In this document: positions 1 through 6,667 of the stretch, piece by piece
Numbering within the stretch: position 1 is the first letter of the stretch
Layout: each line of letters begins with the position of its first letter
The notes under the pieces: generated by a model
Database searches by the model: none
What the model saw: only the letters and a program-made list of their open reading frames with translations
Told to the model about the DNA's origin: nothing
Program-made: the position numbers and the translations under genes
DNA from: Flavobacteriales bacterium
GTDB taxonomy: Bacteria; Bacteroidota; Bacteroidia; Flavobacteriales_F; PHOS-HE28
NCBI GenBank assembly: GCA_017987115.1
Contig: JAGNUG010000032.1
Span: 1-34,140, forward strand
Direction of reading: 5' to 3'
DNA length: 34,140 bases

Positions 1-1
1 A

Positions 2-241
2 TCAAGCCATTTTCTTCTTTGTCTTTTTCATTTTCTCCTTTGTACTTGCGGCAAGTTCCTTTGTCTTTTTCATTTTCTCCTTTGTACTTGCGGCAAGTTC
101 CTTTGTCTTTTTCATTTTCTCCTTTGCACTTGCGGCATGTTCCTTTGTCTTTTTCATTTTCTCCTTTGTACTTGCGGCAAGTTCCTTTGTCTTTTTCATT
201 TTCTCCTTTGCACTTGCGGCAACTTCCTCTGTCTTTTTCAT
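2..241 (-). CDS. Small Lys-rich 14-residue-repeat protein
   Basis: The 79-residue product is five consecutive 14-residue units of the form MKKTKELAASTKEK plus a nine-residue tail (MKKTKKKMA). Units differ mainly at position 7 (L, V or H) and position 11 (A or T). Fourteen residues are two heptads, so one long, highly charged amphipathic or coiled-coil helix is expected. I see no signal peptide or membrane segment. ATG (239-241) and TGA (2-4) bound the frame exactly, but no Shine-Dalgarno is obvious upstream. The composition recalls LEA-like or histone H1-like stress proteins; that is inference only and no family is recognised. The opposite strand is also open across the repeat, so the coding strand is favoured, not proven, by the charged helical composition. 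Confidence 0.55.
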   Translation of the reverse strand: MKKTEEVAASAKEKMKKTKELAASTKEKMKKTKEHAASAKEKMKKTKELAASTKEKMKKTKELAASTKEKMKKTKKKMA

Positions 242-244
242 TTT
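18..244. repeat. 42-bp tandem repeat, five copies plus a partial
   Basis: Near-identical 42-bp units start at 18, 60, 102, 144 and 186, followed by a partial copy to about 244. Forty-two bases are 14 codons, so copy-number change would keep the minus-strand frame. The substitutions are few, mostly T/C and A/C changes, which suggests recent amplification. Confidence 0.95.
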
Positions 245-286
245 GGCAAAGGGTAGGGCAGGGCCGCATGGTAGTTTCCGCTGTGC

Positions 287-377
287 CCTATAGTAGTATG
301 GTATACCTTCCTATAGTAGTATGGTATACCCCCCTATAGTAGTATGGTATACCTGCCCTATAGTAGTATGGTATAGC
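287..377. repeat. Four 21-bp direct repeats containing GGTATACC
   Basis: The unit is CCTATAGTAGTATGGTATACC at 287-307, 310-330 and 333-353, with a fourth copy ending differently at 357-377. Spacing is 23-24 bp. The unit contains two palindromes, CTATAG and GGTATACC. The block lies 46-136 bp upstream of the minus-strand start at 241, so it could be an operator array for that gene. An iteron-like or purely VNTR nature is equally possible. Confidence 0.9.
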
Positions 378-474
378 GTCCTTAAAATACCCACTTGTGG
401 GTATTGCCGGATCGCGTGTACTACCTCACCTTCGGTGTATGTGTCTGAAGCAGATCGGGGTAGAGCTCGCGCTT

Positions 475-993
475 ATGGCCGGCACGCGCCCACACATCCA
501 TGCGTATATCTTCTACGATGCGGATGCCGCACCGAAGCTGCCACTGGTACGCAGCACCTTGCCTACCCGCATGGCGTTCGGGCCGGACCTGACAACGCTG
601 CTGGCCAAAGCGCGCCGCAAACGCGGCCACCACCAACCGAAACGGTTGGTCTGGTCGCCGTGGGTGCGCATGCCGTATTATTTTTTCAGTGCCAAGCTCC
701 CCGGCAATGGCCTGCCTACCCCGCACGATACCCTGGGCGATCATCTGAAAGTAGTGGTGTACGTGAATTCACCGCAGCCCATTTACCACCATCCCGTGCT
801 GCTGTACCTCAAGGGCAGCGAGCCGCGCGTACACCCCTTCGGCAACCGCCTGCAGTGGGTGGCCCACCCCCATTGGACCTTGGCAGATAACTTGGTACGC
901 CCCACCTGCCTCCGCGAAGAAACCCCATGCGGCTGTTGCGTACGCCTTAGCTACACCTTCACGCCGTACGCAGAGGCGGTTTGCGTGCGGTAG
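475..993 (+). CDS. Hypothetical protein, GC-rich
   Basis: I do not recognise this 172-residue product. The frame is open from 397; ATG 475 is preferred because GC3-rich codon use begins about there and the residues before it look untypical. The product is rich in His, Pro and aromatic residues and has four Cys near the C-terminus (CLREETPCGCC). No signal peptide, membrane helix or known motif is visible. It lies between the 21-bp repeats and the mazG fragment, in the stretch where the first half of mazG should be, so it may be foreign DNA or a remnant. Other frames here are also open, as expected for GC-rich DNA, so coding status is uncertain. Confidence 0.4.
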   Translation: MAGTRPHIHAYIFYDADAAPKLPLVRSTLPTRMAFGPDLTTLLAKARRKRGHHQPKRLVWSPWVRMPYYFFSAKLPGNGLPTPHDTLGDHLKVVVYVNSPQPIYHHPVLLYLKGSEPRVHPFGNRLQWVAHPHWTLADNLVRPTCLREETPCGCCVRLSYTFTPYAEAVCVR

Positions 994-1010
994 CCGTGCC
1001 GTAACGGTGG

Positions 1011-1421
1011 TTGGGCGGATGGTGCTGTTGTGCGGTCGGGCTCACCGTAGCTGATACCGGATCACTGCCGAGCACGGTAAAAGCGATCCGGATCCAGGAC
1101 AAGGCTCGCGGCGTTGGCTTCGATCGGGATAACCGTGAGCAGGTTTGGGAAAAGGTACACGAGGAATTGGGTGAGTTGAAACACGAAGTGGATAACGACA
1201 CACCGGAACAAGCTGAAGAACTCGGCGACGTGCTGTTCTTACTAGTCAACTATGCGCGTTTTTTGAACATCGACCCCGACGAAGCACTGGAACGTACGAA
1301 CCGCAAATTCATTCAACGGTTCCAATTCCTCGAACGAGAAAGCCACAAGGACGGCAAAGTGATGGGAGAGATGACCTTGGAAGAAATGGAAGGCTATTGG
1401 CAACGGGCGAAGGGGGAGTGA
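1011..1421 (+). pseudogene. mazG: 5'-truncated mazG (C-terminal MazG domain)
   Basis: From about base 1062 the translation matches the C-terminal half of MazG, the nucleoside triphosphate pyrophosphohydrolase. The landmarks are KAIRIQDKARGVGFD, VWEKVHEELGELKHE, EELGDVLFLLVNYARF and ALERTNRKFIQRFQFLE. The EExxE and ExxD metal-binding residues of this all-alpha domain are present. Full MazG is about 260 residues with two such domains; only about 120 remain. The N-terminal half is missing, and the 17 codons before the match (from TTG 1011) are unrelated. There is no ATG or good start, so I call it a remnant, although the surviving domain could fold if translated. It ends about 50 bp from the cassette array, suggesting a rearrangement broke the gene. 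Confidence 0.8.
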
Positions 1422-1470
1422 GCTGTGCCGTGTCCGATCCGTTCCTGTTCCGAGGGTAGGAAATGGTGAA

Positions 1471-1550
1471 TAACGTTCAGGCTATGAGCAGCGCCCTTTG
1501 TATGTGGGCCTTATTGCGCGGGCAGGCGTTGCGTGTAGCCATTGTTGCGG
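1471..1550 (-). repeat. Terminal attC-like remnant after cassette 1
   Basis: Read on the plus strand, the block ends in GTTGCGGTGTCG at 1544, close to the 5' end of cassette 1 (GTTGTGGTG) and to the 3' box of cassette 3. Its other end, AACGTTCAGGCTAT, resembles the start of the unique half of attC E (AACGTTAAAGCTAT). The conserved 80-bp R'-side half found in all other sites is missing, so this is the degenerate end of the array. Confidence 0.4.
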
Positions 1551-1565
1551 TGTCGTTGTTTCTCT

Positions 1566-1997
1566 TTATTCCCATTCAAACTTGTTCAGGGTCAGGCTAA
1601 TGCTTTCCCCGGCAGTCAGTTTATCGAAGGCAGTCTTGTCAAGCGGACCGGTTACCATTTGTCGTGCCTGTTCGATATCCAGACTGTCAGGTTTTCCATG
1701 TGTGAGGTCAAGCTTTTCGATGACCCAGAATCCAGTTTCACTTCCCGTGTTTGTTTTCGCAACTATCCATTTATCATCAAAAGCAACTTCGCTCACATTC
1801 GCTGGAACCAGTTCGATTCCAGCGTAACAGCATTTTTCATCAGATGTACAGAGGATTAGGATTGTTTGATTGTAGCCGTCCCCAGCCATAAGACTGTATC
1901 CACTACCAAGTTTGTAGTCGCCCCAAGCTTTACAATAGTCCGTGCAAGATGACGCTGACACTAGGACCAGTGCTATGAATAACTGCTTGGCTTTCAT
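1566..1997 (-). CDS. Cassette 1: lipoprotein, DUF3997-like
   Basis: The 143-residue product begins with a lipoprotein signal (KAKQLFIALVLVSASSC, lipid-modified Cys at 18). ATG 1997 is chosen over the in-frame ATG at 2018 because that one lies inside the attC boundary and precedes the signal peptide. The mature part has GSGYSLMAG, a paired CC, FDDKWIVAKTN and GFWVIEK. This run of a beta-rich domain with a 'D..WIVAK' strand reminds me of DUF3997 lipoproteins; the assignment is from memory. The function is unknown. It is last in the array in the direction of transcription. It has no SD stronger than AGCAAG. Confidence 0.7.
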   Translation of the reverse strand: MKAKQLFIALVLVSASSCTDYCKAWGDYKLGSGYSLMAGDGYNQTILILCTSDEKCCYAGIELVPANVSEVAFDDKWIVAKTNTGSETGFWVIEKLDLTHGKPDSLDIEQARQMVTGPLDKTAFDKLTAGESISLTLNKFEWE

Positions 1998-2014
1998 CTT
2001 GCTTTCACAATGCA

Positions 2015-2205
2015 CCACAACTAGCGGATAAACGTAATACGACTAGTAACAAAGGACGTCAAAGATCTTGACCTGGAAGCCTTTCACAACGGTCCTGCGC
2101 TTGCCGCTTGCCGCCTTTCGTGATCTTGTTCCTGAACGAAGTTATCATGTTTCAACGCGGGTTGTCACCGGGACGAGGGCGGTTCGCGGCAAAAGCATGT
2201 TGGCG
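2015..2205 (-). repeat. attC A (cassette 2 attC)
   Basis: Boundary boxes are CCACAAC at 2015-2021 and GTTGGCG at 2199-2205 on the plus strand. It has both the conserved R'-side half (about 2021-2090) and the common R''-side half. The latter carries a long imperfect hairpin between a GCCGCTTGCCGCC arm and a GGGCGGTTCGCGGC arm. The 191-bp length is longer than usual attC sites. Confidence 0.7.
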
Positions 2206-2215
2206 GTAGTTCCTT

Positions 2216-2722
2216 TCAGAATGTGTATTTTCTATTGAACAATCCGGTTTTATACTCTTCGTGTCCCAAATAATTAAACCCAAGTTCAAGAAACTTGTCG
2301 TGTAATGTTTGGAAAGAACAATAGTTATACTCGATTAGTTCTATTGGTTCATATTGATTCAAGTATAATATAATCGACTTGCTCTTGAAAATACTGATGC
2401 CCCAGTAGATACCGAACTTTATTTCTGAAGTTGAAAATCCTCTAACTGATTCAAAGTCTATTTTTCTCTGACTACCTATGATTGGCCGAATCAGAAGTAC
2501 GCTACCGTTTTTGATTTTCAGATGGAATGTCTCTCGATGAATTGACCTGATGAAGGATGTGAGAAATATCGGAAATGACATGAACGCGAATACAACGTAG
2601 AACCACTCTTTGGTGATTTTGCCGTGAAACACAAGCGACGCTAAAACAACAAGACTAGCAATGAGGAACAATACAAAGAGAACTCTACCAAGGAATATGA
2701 ATATGTTGTAATTAACAGACAT
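2216..2722 (-). CDS. Cassette 2: two-TM protein with PH-like domain
   Basis: The 168-residue protein has two N-terminal hydrophobic helices, at about residues 7-30 and 40-60, with a short loop between. A soluble, probably beta-rich domain follows (FHLKIKNGSVLLIRPIIG, QRKIDFESVRGFS). The layout, two helices then a strand-rich 'I.N..L.L......I.F..I' domain, resembles bacterial PH-like membrane proteins; I infer the fold and do not recognise the family. The start ATG 2722 has a good SD (GGAAG) seven bases upstream. It is the same general architecture as cassette 7, though the sequences are not closely alike. Confidence 0.7.
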   Translation of the reverse strand: MSVNYNIFIFLGRVLFVLFLIASLVVLASLVFHGKITKEWFYVVFAFMSFPIFLTSFIRSIHRETFHLKIKNGSVLLIRPIIGSQRKIDFESVRGFSTSEIKFGIYWGISIFKSKSIILYLNQYEPIELIEYNYCSFQTLHDKFLELGFNYLGHEEYKTGLFNRKYTF

Positions 2723-2740
2723 GTATCTTCCAGTAATTAC

Positions 2741-2916
2741 CGCCGACTAGCGGATAAGCGTAATACGACTAGTAACAAAGGACGTCAAAGATCTTGACCT
2801 GAAAGCTTTTCACAACGTACTAATCGATATGGTCTGTACCGTGGAAAAAGCGGAGCTTTCTCCAGCCCGCTGCGCGCGGGATTTGTGTGGGTATAGTCTA
2901 TAATCGGGTGTTGTGG
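2741..2916 (-). repeat. attC B (cassette 3 attC, divergent half)
   Basis: The boxes are CGCCGAC (2741-2747, GTC instead of GTT on the gene strand) and GTTGTGG (2910-2916). The R'-side half up to CACAAC at 2816 matches the other sites. The rest is unrelated to the common R''-side half and contains its own hairpins, AAAAAGCGGAGCTTTCT and CCCGCTGCGCGCGGG. It is a mosaic site. Confidence 0.6.
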
Positions 2917-2927
2917 TGTCGTTTTTT

Positions 2928-3299
2928 TTAGTCAATGTAATAATATCCAATTCGTTCAACCACGATTTTATCTTTTAAGTAGACCTGTCTCAGTCTGTAA
3001 TGAGTTGAACTAGGTGATTCACTGTATTGAAATCCGACTATTTCGTCTCTAGGTTCCCAGCGCACAATTGGTTCACCTAGAATTTCAAGAACTTCTTTTT
3101 CGGTCATTCCCTTGTTGATTTTGAGAAATCCTTTGTCCGTGTATTCATCAGCGAACACTGTATCATGTTTCGGTGACAGATATTCAAATAGCAACCCCCA
3201 GTACCCTTCAATCCTCAGATTCGAAGACGTGAATTTCAACCCCCAAAGAATCACAACAACTCCGAGAGCTGCCAGTCCTATTTTCTTTATCGCTTGCAT
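2928..3299 (-). CDS. Cassette 3: membrane-anchored SmpA/OmlA-like protein
   Basis: The 123-residue protein starts with one hydrophobic segment (IGLAALGVVVILWGLKF, about residues 6-22) that may be a signal anchor; there is no lipobox Cys. The motif INKGMTEKEVLEILGEP (about residues 60-76) is typical of the SmpA/OmlA (BamE-like) fold, where a GMT..EV...LG.P helix-turn precedes a small beta sheet. Bacterial proteins with this fold often stabilise outer-membrane or periplasmic complexes, but this one is a short cassette protein and its role is not predictable. ATG 3299 has only a weak A-rich SD. The cassette's 5' GTTGTGGTG is exactly complementary to its own 3' CACCACAAC. Confidence 0.75.
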   Translation of the reverse strand: MQAIKKIGLAALGVVVILWGLKFTSSNLRIEGYWGLLFEYLSPKHDTVFADEYTDKGFLKINKGMTEKEVLEILGEPIVRWEPRDEIVGFQYSESPSSTHYRLRQVYLKDKIVVERIGYYYID

Positions 3300-3312
3300 T
3301 TATTTGAATGCA

Positions 3313-3507
3313 CCACAACGGCGGATAAACGTAATACGTTTATCCGATATCAAAGAACGGCAAAGATCTTGACCTGAAAGCCTTTCACAACGGTCCTGCG
3401 CTTGCCGCATACCGCCTTTCGTGATCTTGTTCCTGGACGAAATGTGTTCAACCCTTCAACGGGAGTTGGCAACGGGACGATGGCGGTTTGTGGCAAGCAT
3501 GTTAGCA
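3313..3507 (-). repeat. attC C (cassette 4 attC)
   Basis: The boxes are CCACAAC (3313-3319) and GTTAGCA (3501-3507). The R'-side half carries a 25-bp near-perfect palindrome at 3322-3346 (arms CGGATAAACGTA). The R''-side half has arms at 3401-3416 (CTTGCCGCATACCGCC) and 3482-3497 (GGCGGTTTGTGGCAAG) pairing at 14 of 16 positions. A TTTCGT/ACGAAA stem is nested inside. Confidence 0.75.
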
Positions 3508-3512
3508 GCCGT

Positions 3513-4079
3513 TTATTTATATTCTTCGAAATGGAAGCTCAGAAAGAACGATAAGGTGTCAGGAACACCCATGGCGTTTCGTTTCTCCCTGAATTCATTG
3601 TATGAATAGGTATTGAACGTTTTACAGTCGTTATCAACGTCAACAATTGACCACCTTGGAAGCACCTTATAGTCAGTAGTGGAGTCTGATTTAATTTCTA
3701 CATATGGATAGCGAAGATGCCATTTGCCATACATATTGACAACATCTTGTCTGTAATGAAACAAGAAGTAGGCTATATCAGCCGAGTCCTTGATTTCTCT
3801 GAAAAGTATCCGAGTTCCAATCGTATCGGTTGGTATTCCATGAGGATACGGATGTGATTGAGCAATGACAAAATTATCGGTCCAGCCAATTTTGGTAATA
3901 GTATTGTTGAGCACAGCCCCTGAACTGCTCTTCTTAAATAGTGCCATCTCTTCCATCCTGAACATTGCGTTGAGACGGAGCCCACCGGGTAGTTCCTTAT
4001 GATAAACGGATGGATTATCGCCAAAGTAGCAGCCTTGCAGAAGTAGAATTAGTAAACAGCGAAGGAGAGGGTATTTCAT
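3513..4079 (-). CDS. Cassette 4: lipoprotein, possibly DUF3997-like
   Basis: The 188-residue protein has a lipoprotein signal (MKYPLLRCLLILLLQGC, lipid Cys at 17). The mature part includes LPGGLRLNAMF, ITKIGWTDNFVIAQSHP and VLPRWSIVDVDN. The 'GWTDNFVIAQ' strand is like the 'FDDKWIVAK' strand of cassette 1, so the two may share a DUF3997-type domain; this is inference from motif and layout. No enzyme motif is seen. ATG 4079 lies 18 bp inside the cassette boundary, with a weak AAAGA SD. The stop is five bases from attC C. Confidence 0.65.
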   Translation of the reverse strand: MKYPLLRCLLILLLQGCYFGDNPSVYHKELPGGLRLNAMFRMEEMALFKKSSSGAVLNNTITKIGWTDNFVIAQSHPYPHGIPTDTIGTRILFREIKDSADIAYFLFHYRQDVVNMYGKWHLRYPYVEIKSDSTTDYKVLPRWSIVDVDNDCKTFNTYSYNEFREKRNAMGVPDTLSFFLSFHFEEYK

Positions 4080-4090
4080 TCTTTAATGAC

Positions 4091-4276
4091 GGCTAACTAG
4101 CGGATAAACATAATACGACTAGATATCAAAGAACGTCAAAGATCTTGACCTGAAAGCCTTTCACAAAGGGCCTGCGCATACCGCCTTTCGTGATCTTGTT
4201 CCTGGACGAAATGTACAACCCTTCAACGGGAGTTAGCAATGGGACGAGGGCGGTTTGCGGCAAGAGCATGTTAGCC
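4091..4276 (-). repeat. attC D (cassette 5 attC)
   Basis: The boxes GGCTAAC (4091-4097) and GTTAGCC (4270-4276) are exact inverted repeats. It has the conserved R'-side half, here with the ACGACTAG variant instead of the full palindrome, and the common R''-side half. The length is 186 bp. Confidence 0.75.
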
Positions 4277-4284
4277 GCTGGCTT

Positions 4285-4665
4285 TTATTTTAATCTTAAT
4301 TCTATTGTTCGCTTATGGGTGTCAATGTCAATCCAATCCAGTGTTTCTTCACTTGGTATGCAGTCAATCAATTCTGTCCCCTTGGCAAAACGTCGAAGGG
4401 AGGATTTACCGAAATGAATGGTCATATGGTATTCATCCTGTCCAGTCTTTCCAATCCAAGCCTTCGTTACAATTTTACGAGTATCATTCACGCATTTTTG
4501 CGTCAACTGCGTATCCATTGCTGGAAACCATGATACACCATCACACCAAAATCCTTTCAGGTCTGGTCGATTTGAGTTGGCAAAAGTTTGACCTAAGTGA
4601 TATTCCAGCTGAGTGCAGAATTCCTCATTAAATGGCGAATCTCTATTTGACTCGATCTCTGGCAT
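4285..4665 (-). CDS. Cassette 5: hypothetical cytoplasmic protein
   Basis: The 126-residue protein has no signal peptide or membrane helix, unlike the other seven cassette products. Conserved-looking stretches are FCTQLEYHLGQTF, DLKGFWCDGVSWFP, IVTKAWIGKTGQDEYHM and CIPSEETLDWIDIDTHKR. The last part reads as a small beta sheet ending ELRLK. I have the impression of similar hypothetical proteins in Bacteroidota but know no function. ATG 4665 is preceded by AGCAAGA, a plausible SD, 11 bp inside the cassette boundary. Confidence 0.65.
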   Translation of the reverse strand: MPEIESNRDSPFNEEFCTQLEYHLGQTFANSNRPDLKGFWCDGVSWFPAMDTQLTQKCVNDTRKIVTKAWIGKTGQDEYHMTIHFGKSSLRRFAKGTELIDCIPSEETLDWIDIDTHKRTIELRLK

Positions 4666-4675
4666 TCTTGCTTGT

Positions 4676-4827
4676 AGCTAACTAGCGGATAAACGTAATA
4701 CGTTTATCCGATATCATAGGACGGCAAAGATCTTGACCTGAAAGCCTTTCACAACGTTAAAGCTATCAAACTAAGCTTGGCATTGCGGGTGGATTTGCGT
4801 GGCTTTGTTTTATAGGTAATGTTGTAG
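4676..4827 (-). repeat. attC E (cassette 6 attC, divergent half)
   Basis: The boxes are AGCTAAC (4676-4682) and GTTGTAG (4821-4827). The R'-side half carries the full palindrome at 4686-4710 and matches the other sites up to CACAAC at 4755. The remaining 72 bp are unique. At 152 bp this is the shortest complete site. Confidence 0.65.
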
Positions 4828-4831
4828 TGAG

Positions 4832-5677
4832 TTATTTCATTTCTCTAGCAATACACCTGAATCCAACTTCTGGCGAGCTGACTGCATATTCCATAGTGCC
4901 TCTGGCCAAACAATCTGACGCAGTGCTTTTATATGAACCGCCTACCGCCAAGCCATTAGTATTTAACATTTCAGCTGCATTTCCATACATATCCCAAAGG
5001 CCGTTGTGACAGTGCTCCAGATTAGTAGAATATTCTTTCCAATAACTGAGCGAATTGGTTCCGTAGTTGAACGTTCTTTCACCCAGTTTGTTAATGCTAT
5101 CAATGTCAAAAGTTAGTGCATCATAAATGGATCTTGAAATAAGCCCGAATTCAAGTCTTCCAGATGACTCTTCGTAACGCAGGTTATCTACTTGCGTCCG
5201 CCATGCACAGAAGTCCTTTGCTTGTTGGAAAGTGATTCCCGTAATCGGGCTGTTCAAGATCTGAGCAGTACTATCACTGAAGTAAGCTCTGTTAAGAACC
5301 AGATTCGTGTTGCTGGAGGATCCCGCACCAGAGGCAATTCCTTGTTCATTATGTAGGTCCAACAGGTTCAGTAAAAGAGTGTAGTAGGGATATGAGGGTG
5401 CTGGTAGAAAGGTTTCATCCAATGGGGTTCGTATGATCAGCTCAAGCTCTTCTTCAGAATGCTCCTTTCGATTTATGAAGGAGCCAATTCGTTGTGGATC
5501 GGAGTTTTGCATGAATTCAATCCATTCCGCGAGTCGCACCTCCGTTTGATCAACTTGAATCGAATCACCAAACGATAGCATTCCATAACGTTCTATGGAT
5601 GGGTGAGGGCCAGCTCCCAAGTTGACTGACACGCAGCCAGTAGCTATCAAAATAATAAGGAATGCGATGTACTTCAT
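4832..5677 (-). CDS. Cassette 6: lipoprotein with FGE-sulfatase (SUMF1-like) domain
   Basis: The 281-residue protein starts with a lipoprotein signal (MKYIAFLIILIATGC, Cys 15). The in-frame TTG one codon upstream is less likely. The body has formylglycine-generating-enzyme family landmarks in order: VDQTEVRLAEWIEFM near residue 44, SPITGITFQQAKDFCAWR near 140, GLWDMYGNAAEML near 230, then GGSYKS and EVGFRCIAR at the end. Many family members without the paired active-site Cys are not sulfatase-modifying enzymes; GldJ and GldK are lipoproteins of this fold. A structural or binding role at the envelope is therefore more likely than catalysis. It is the largest cassette product. Its cassette ends (GTTGTAGTG and CACTACAAC) are perfectly complementary. 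Confidence 0.8.
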   Translation of the reverse strand: MKYIAFLIILIATGCVSVNLGAGPHPSIERYGMLSFGDSIQVDQTEVRLAEWIEFMQNSDPQRIGSFINRKEHSEEELELIIRTPLDETFLPAPSYPYYTLLLNLLDLHNEQGIASGAGSSSNTNLVLNRAYFSDSTAQILNSPITGITFQQAKDFCAWRTQVDNLRYEESSGRLEFGLISRSIYDALTFDIDSINKLGERTFNYGTNSLSYWKEYSTNLEHCHNGLWDMYGNAAEMLNTNGLAVGGSYKSTASDCLARGTMEYAVSSPEVGFRCIAREMK

Positions 5678-5684
5678 CAATTCA

Positions 5685-5880
5685 CTACAACTAGCGGTTA
5701 AACGTAATACGTTTATCCAATATCAAAGGCCATCAAAGATCTTGACCTGAAAGCCTTTCACAACGGTCCTGCGCTTGCCGCATACCGCCTTTCGTGATCT
5801 TGTTCCTGGACGAAGTGTTTAACCCTTCAACGGGAGTTGGCAACGGGACGAGGGCGGTTTACGGTGAGAGCATGTTACCA
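5685..5880 (-). repeat. attC F (cassette 7 attC)
   Basis: The boxes are CTACAAC (5685-5691) and GTTACCA (5874-5880). Both common halves are present. The palindrome has two point changes (GGTTAAACG and TATCCAAT). The length is 196 bp. Confidence 0.7.
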
Positions 5881-5884
5881 GGCG

Positions 5885-6442
5885 TTAAGTTTTAAATCTA
5901 TCCCTTATTCCCAATGCGTGATACCATTTGACCTGCTTTTGTTTGATGCGATTTTGGTCAAGACCAGCGCTTTTGAAGATGGTTAGAATCTCTGACCTGG
6001 TTTGCAGCAAATACCGCAGATCGTAGCGTTCCACCAAAACTAGGGATTGTCGTGATTTTACTCTTGGACTGGGAAGTGGCTTTTTAAGCTCTAGTTCATA
6101 AAACTGTAATTCGCCTGAGCCTAATCCTATCGTGTTCACAGTTAAACCGGCTATGTTCTGAATGTCAATGATCTCGCCATTCGCCCGATGTAGCTTTTCA
6201 CCCGTTAGGTAAAGGGTATCAGGGATAGTGAATAAGCTATATACTGGACGCATGCCGATCGGTAGAGTAATTGCGAAGCTCAACAGCACTGCTGACTTCA
6301 ATACATCATGCTGCGGTGCGACAAACAAATGCATGACTCCAACGAATACCGCTGATCCAATCGCAGACCAGATGAAGGTATATGCGAAGTCTTTGACCCA
6401 GTTATATGAAATGCGCTTTCTAATGGATGGGGACTTTTTCAA
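5885..6442 (-). CDS. Cassette 7: two-TM membrane protein
   Basis: The 185-residue protein starts with a basic segment (KKSPSIRKR), then hydrophobic helices at about residues 20-42 and 48-68. A soluble domain follows (DTLYLTGEKLHRANGE, LQFYELELKKPLPSPR, QSLVLVERYDLRYLL). The domain order resembles cassette 2: two helices then a strand-rich, possibly PH-like domain. No family is recognised. The start is TTG 6442, because no ATG or GTG occurs before the first helix; GGCAAGC upstream may be a weak SD that overlaps the cassette boundary. Confidence 0.65.
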   Translation of the reverse strand: MKKSPSIRKRISYNWVKDFAYTFIWSAIGSAVFVGVMHLFVAPQHDVLKSAVLLSFAITLPIGMRPVYSLFTIPDTLYLTGEKLHRANGEIIDIQNIAGLTVNTIGLGSGELQFYELELKKPLPSPRVKSRQSLVLVERYDLRYLLQTRSEILTIFKSAGLDQNRIKQKQVKWYHALGIRDRFKT

Positions 6443-6447
6443 ATGCT

Positions 6448-6634
6448 TGCCAACTAGCGGATAAACGTAATCCCTTTTCCGATATCAAAGGACGTCAAAG
6501 ATCTTGACCTGAAAGTCTTTCACAACGGTCCTGCGCTTGCCGCCTTTCGTGATCTTGTTCCTGAACGAAGTTATCATGTTTCAACGCGGGTTGTCACCGG
6601 GACGAGGGCGGTTCGCGGCAAGAGCATATTGGGG
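6448..6634 (-). repeat. attC G (cassette 8 attC, mutated box)
   Basis: The boxes are TGCCAAC (6448-6454) and ATTGGGG (6628-6634). The second has ATT where the other complete sites have GTT, so the conserved AAC on the gene strand is AAT. The palindrome is also degraded (AATCCCTTTTCCG). Both common halves are otherwise present. Confidence 0.65.
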
Positions 6635-6667
6635 GCTGGCATGTTTATCGACCGTACAATGAATGGG

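Noticed and set aside
18-244. CRISPR-like regular repeats
   Set aside because: Units are contiguous 42-bp tandem copies with no unique spacers, and they keep a coding frame.
19-339. Plus-strand ORF over the 42-bp repeat
   Set aside because: It starts with TTG and reads as repeated SFSFSPLYLRQVPL, then low-complexity sequence. The minus frame has ATG, stop and a sensible charged helix.
2021-2090. Cassette promoter in the conserved half site
   Set aside because: I looked for a TAnnTTTG box with an upstream TTTG. TACGTTTA is close, but the spacing changes between copies, so I do not claim a promoter.
3421-4417. Plus-strand ORFs starting MILFLDEM inside the repeats (3421-3609 and 4190-4417)
   Set aside because: They begin in attC C and attC D and run antisense into the cassette genes; the shared start only reflects the repeat.
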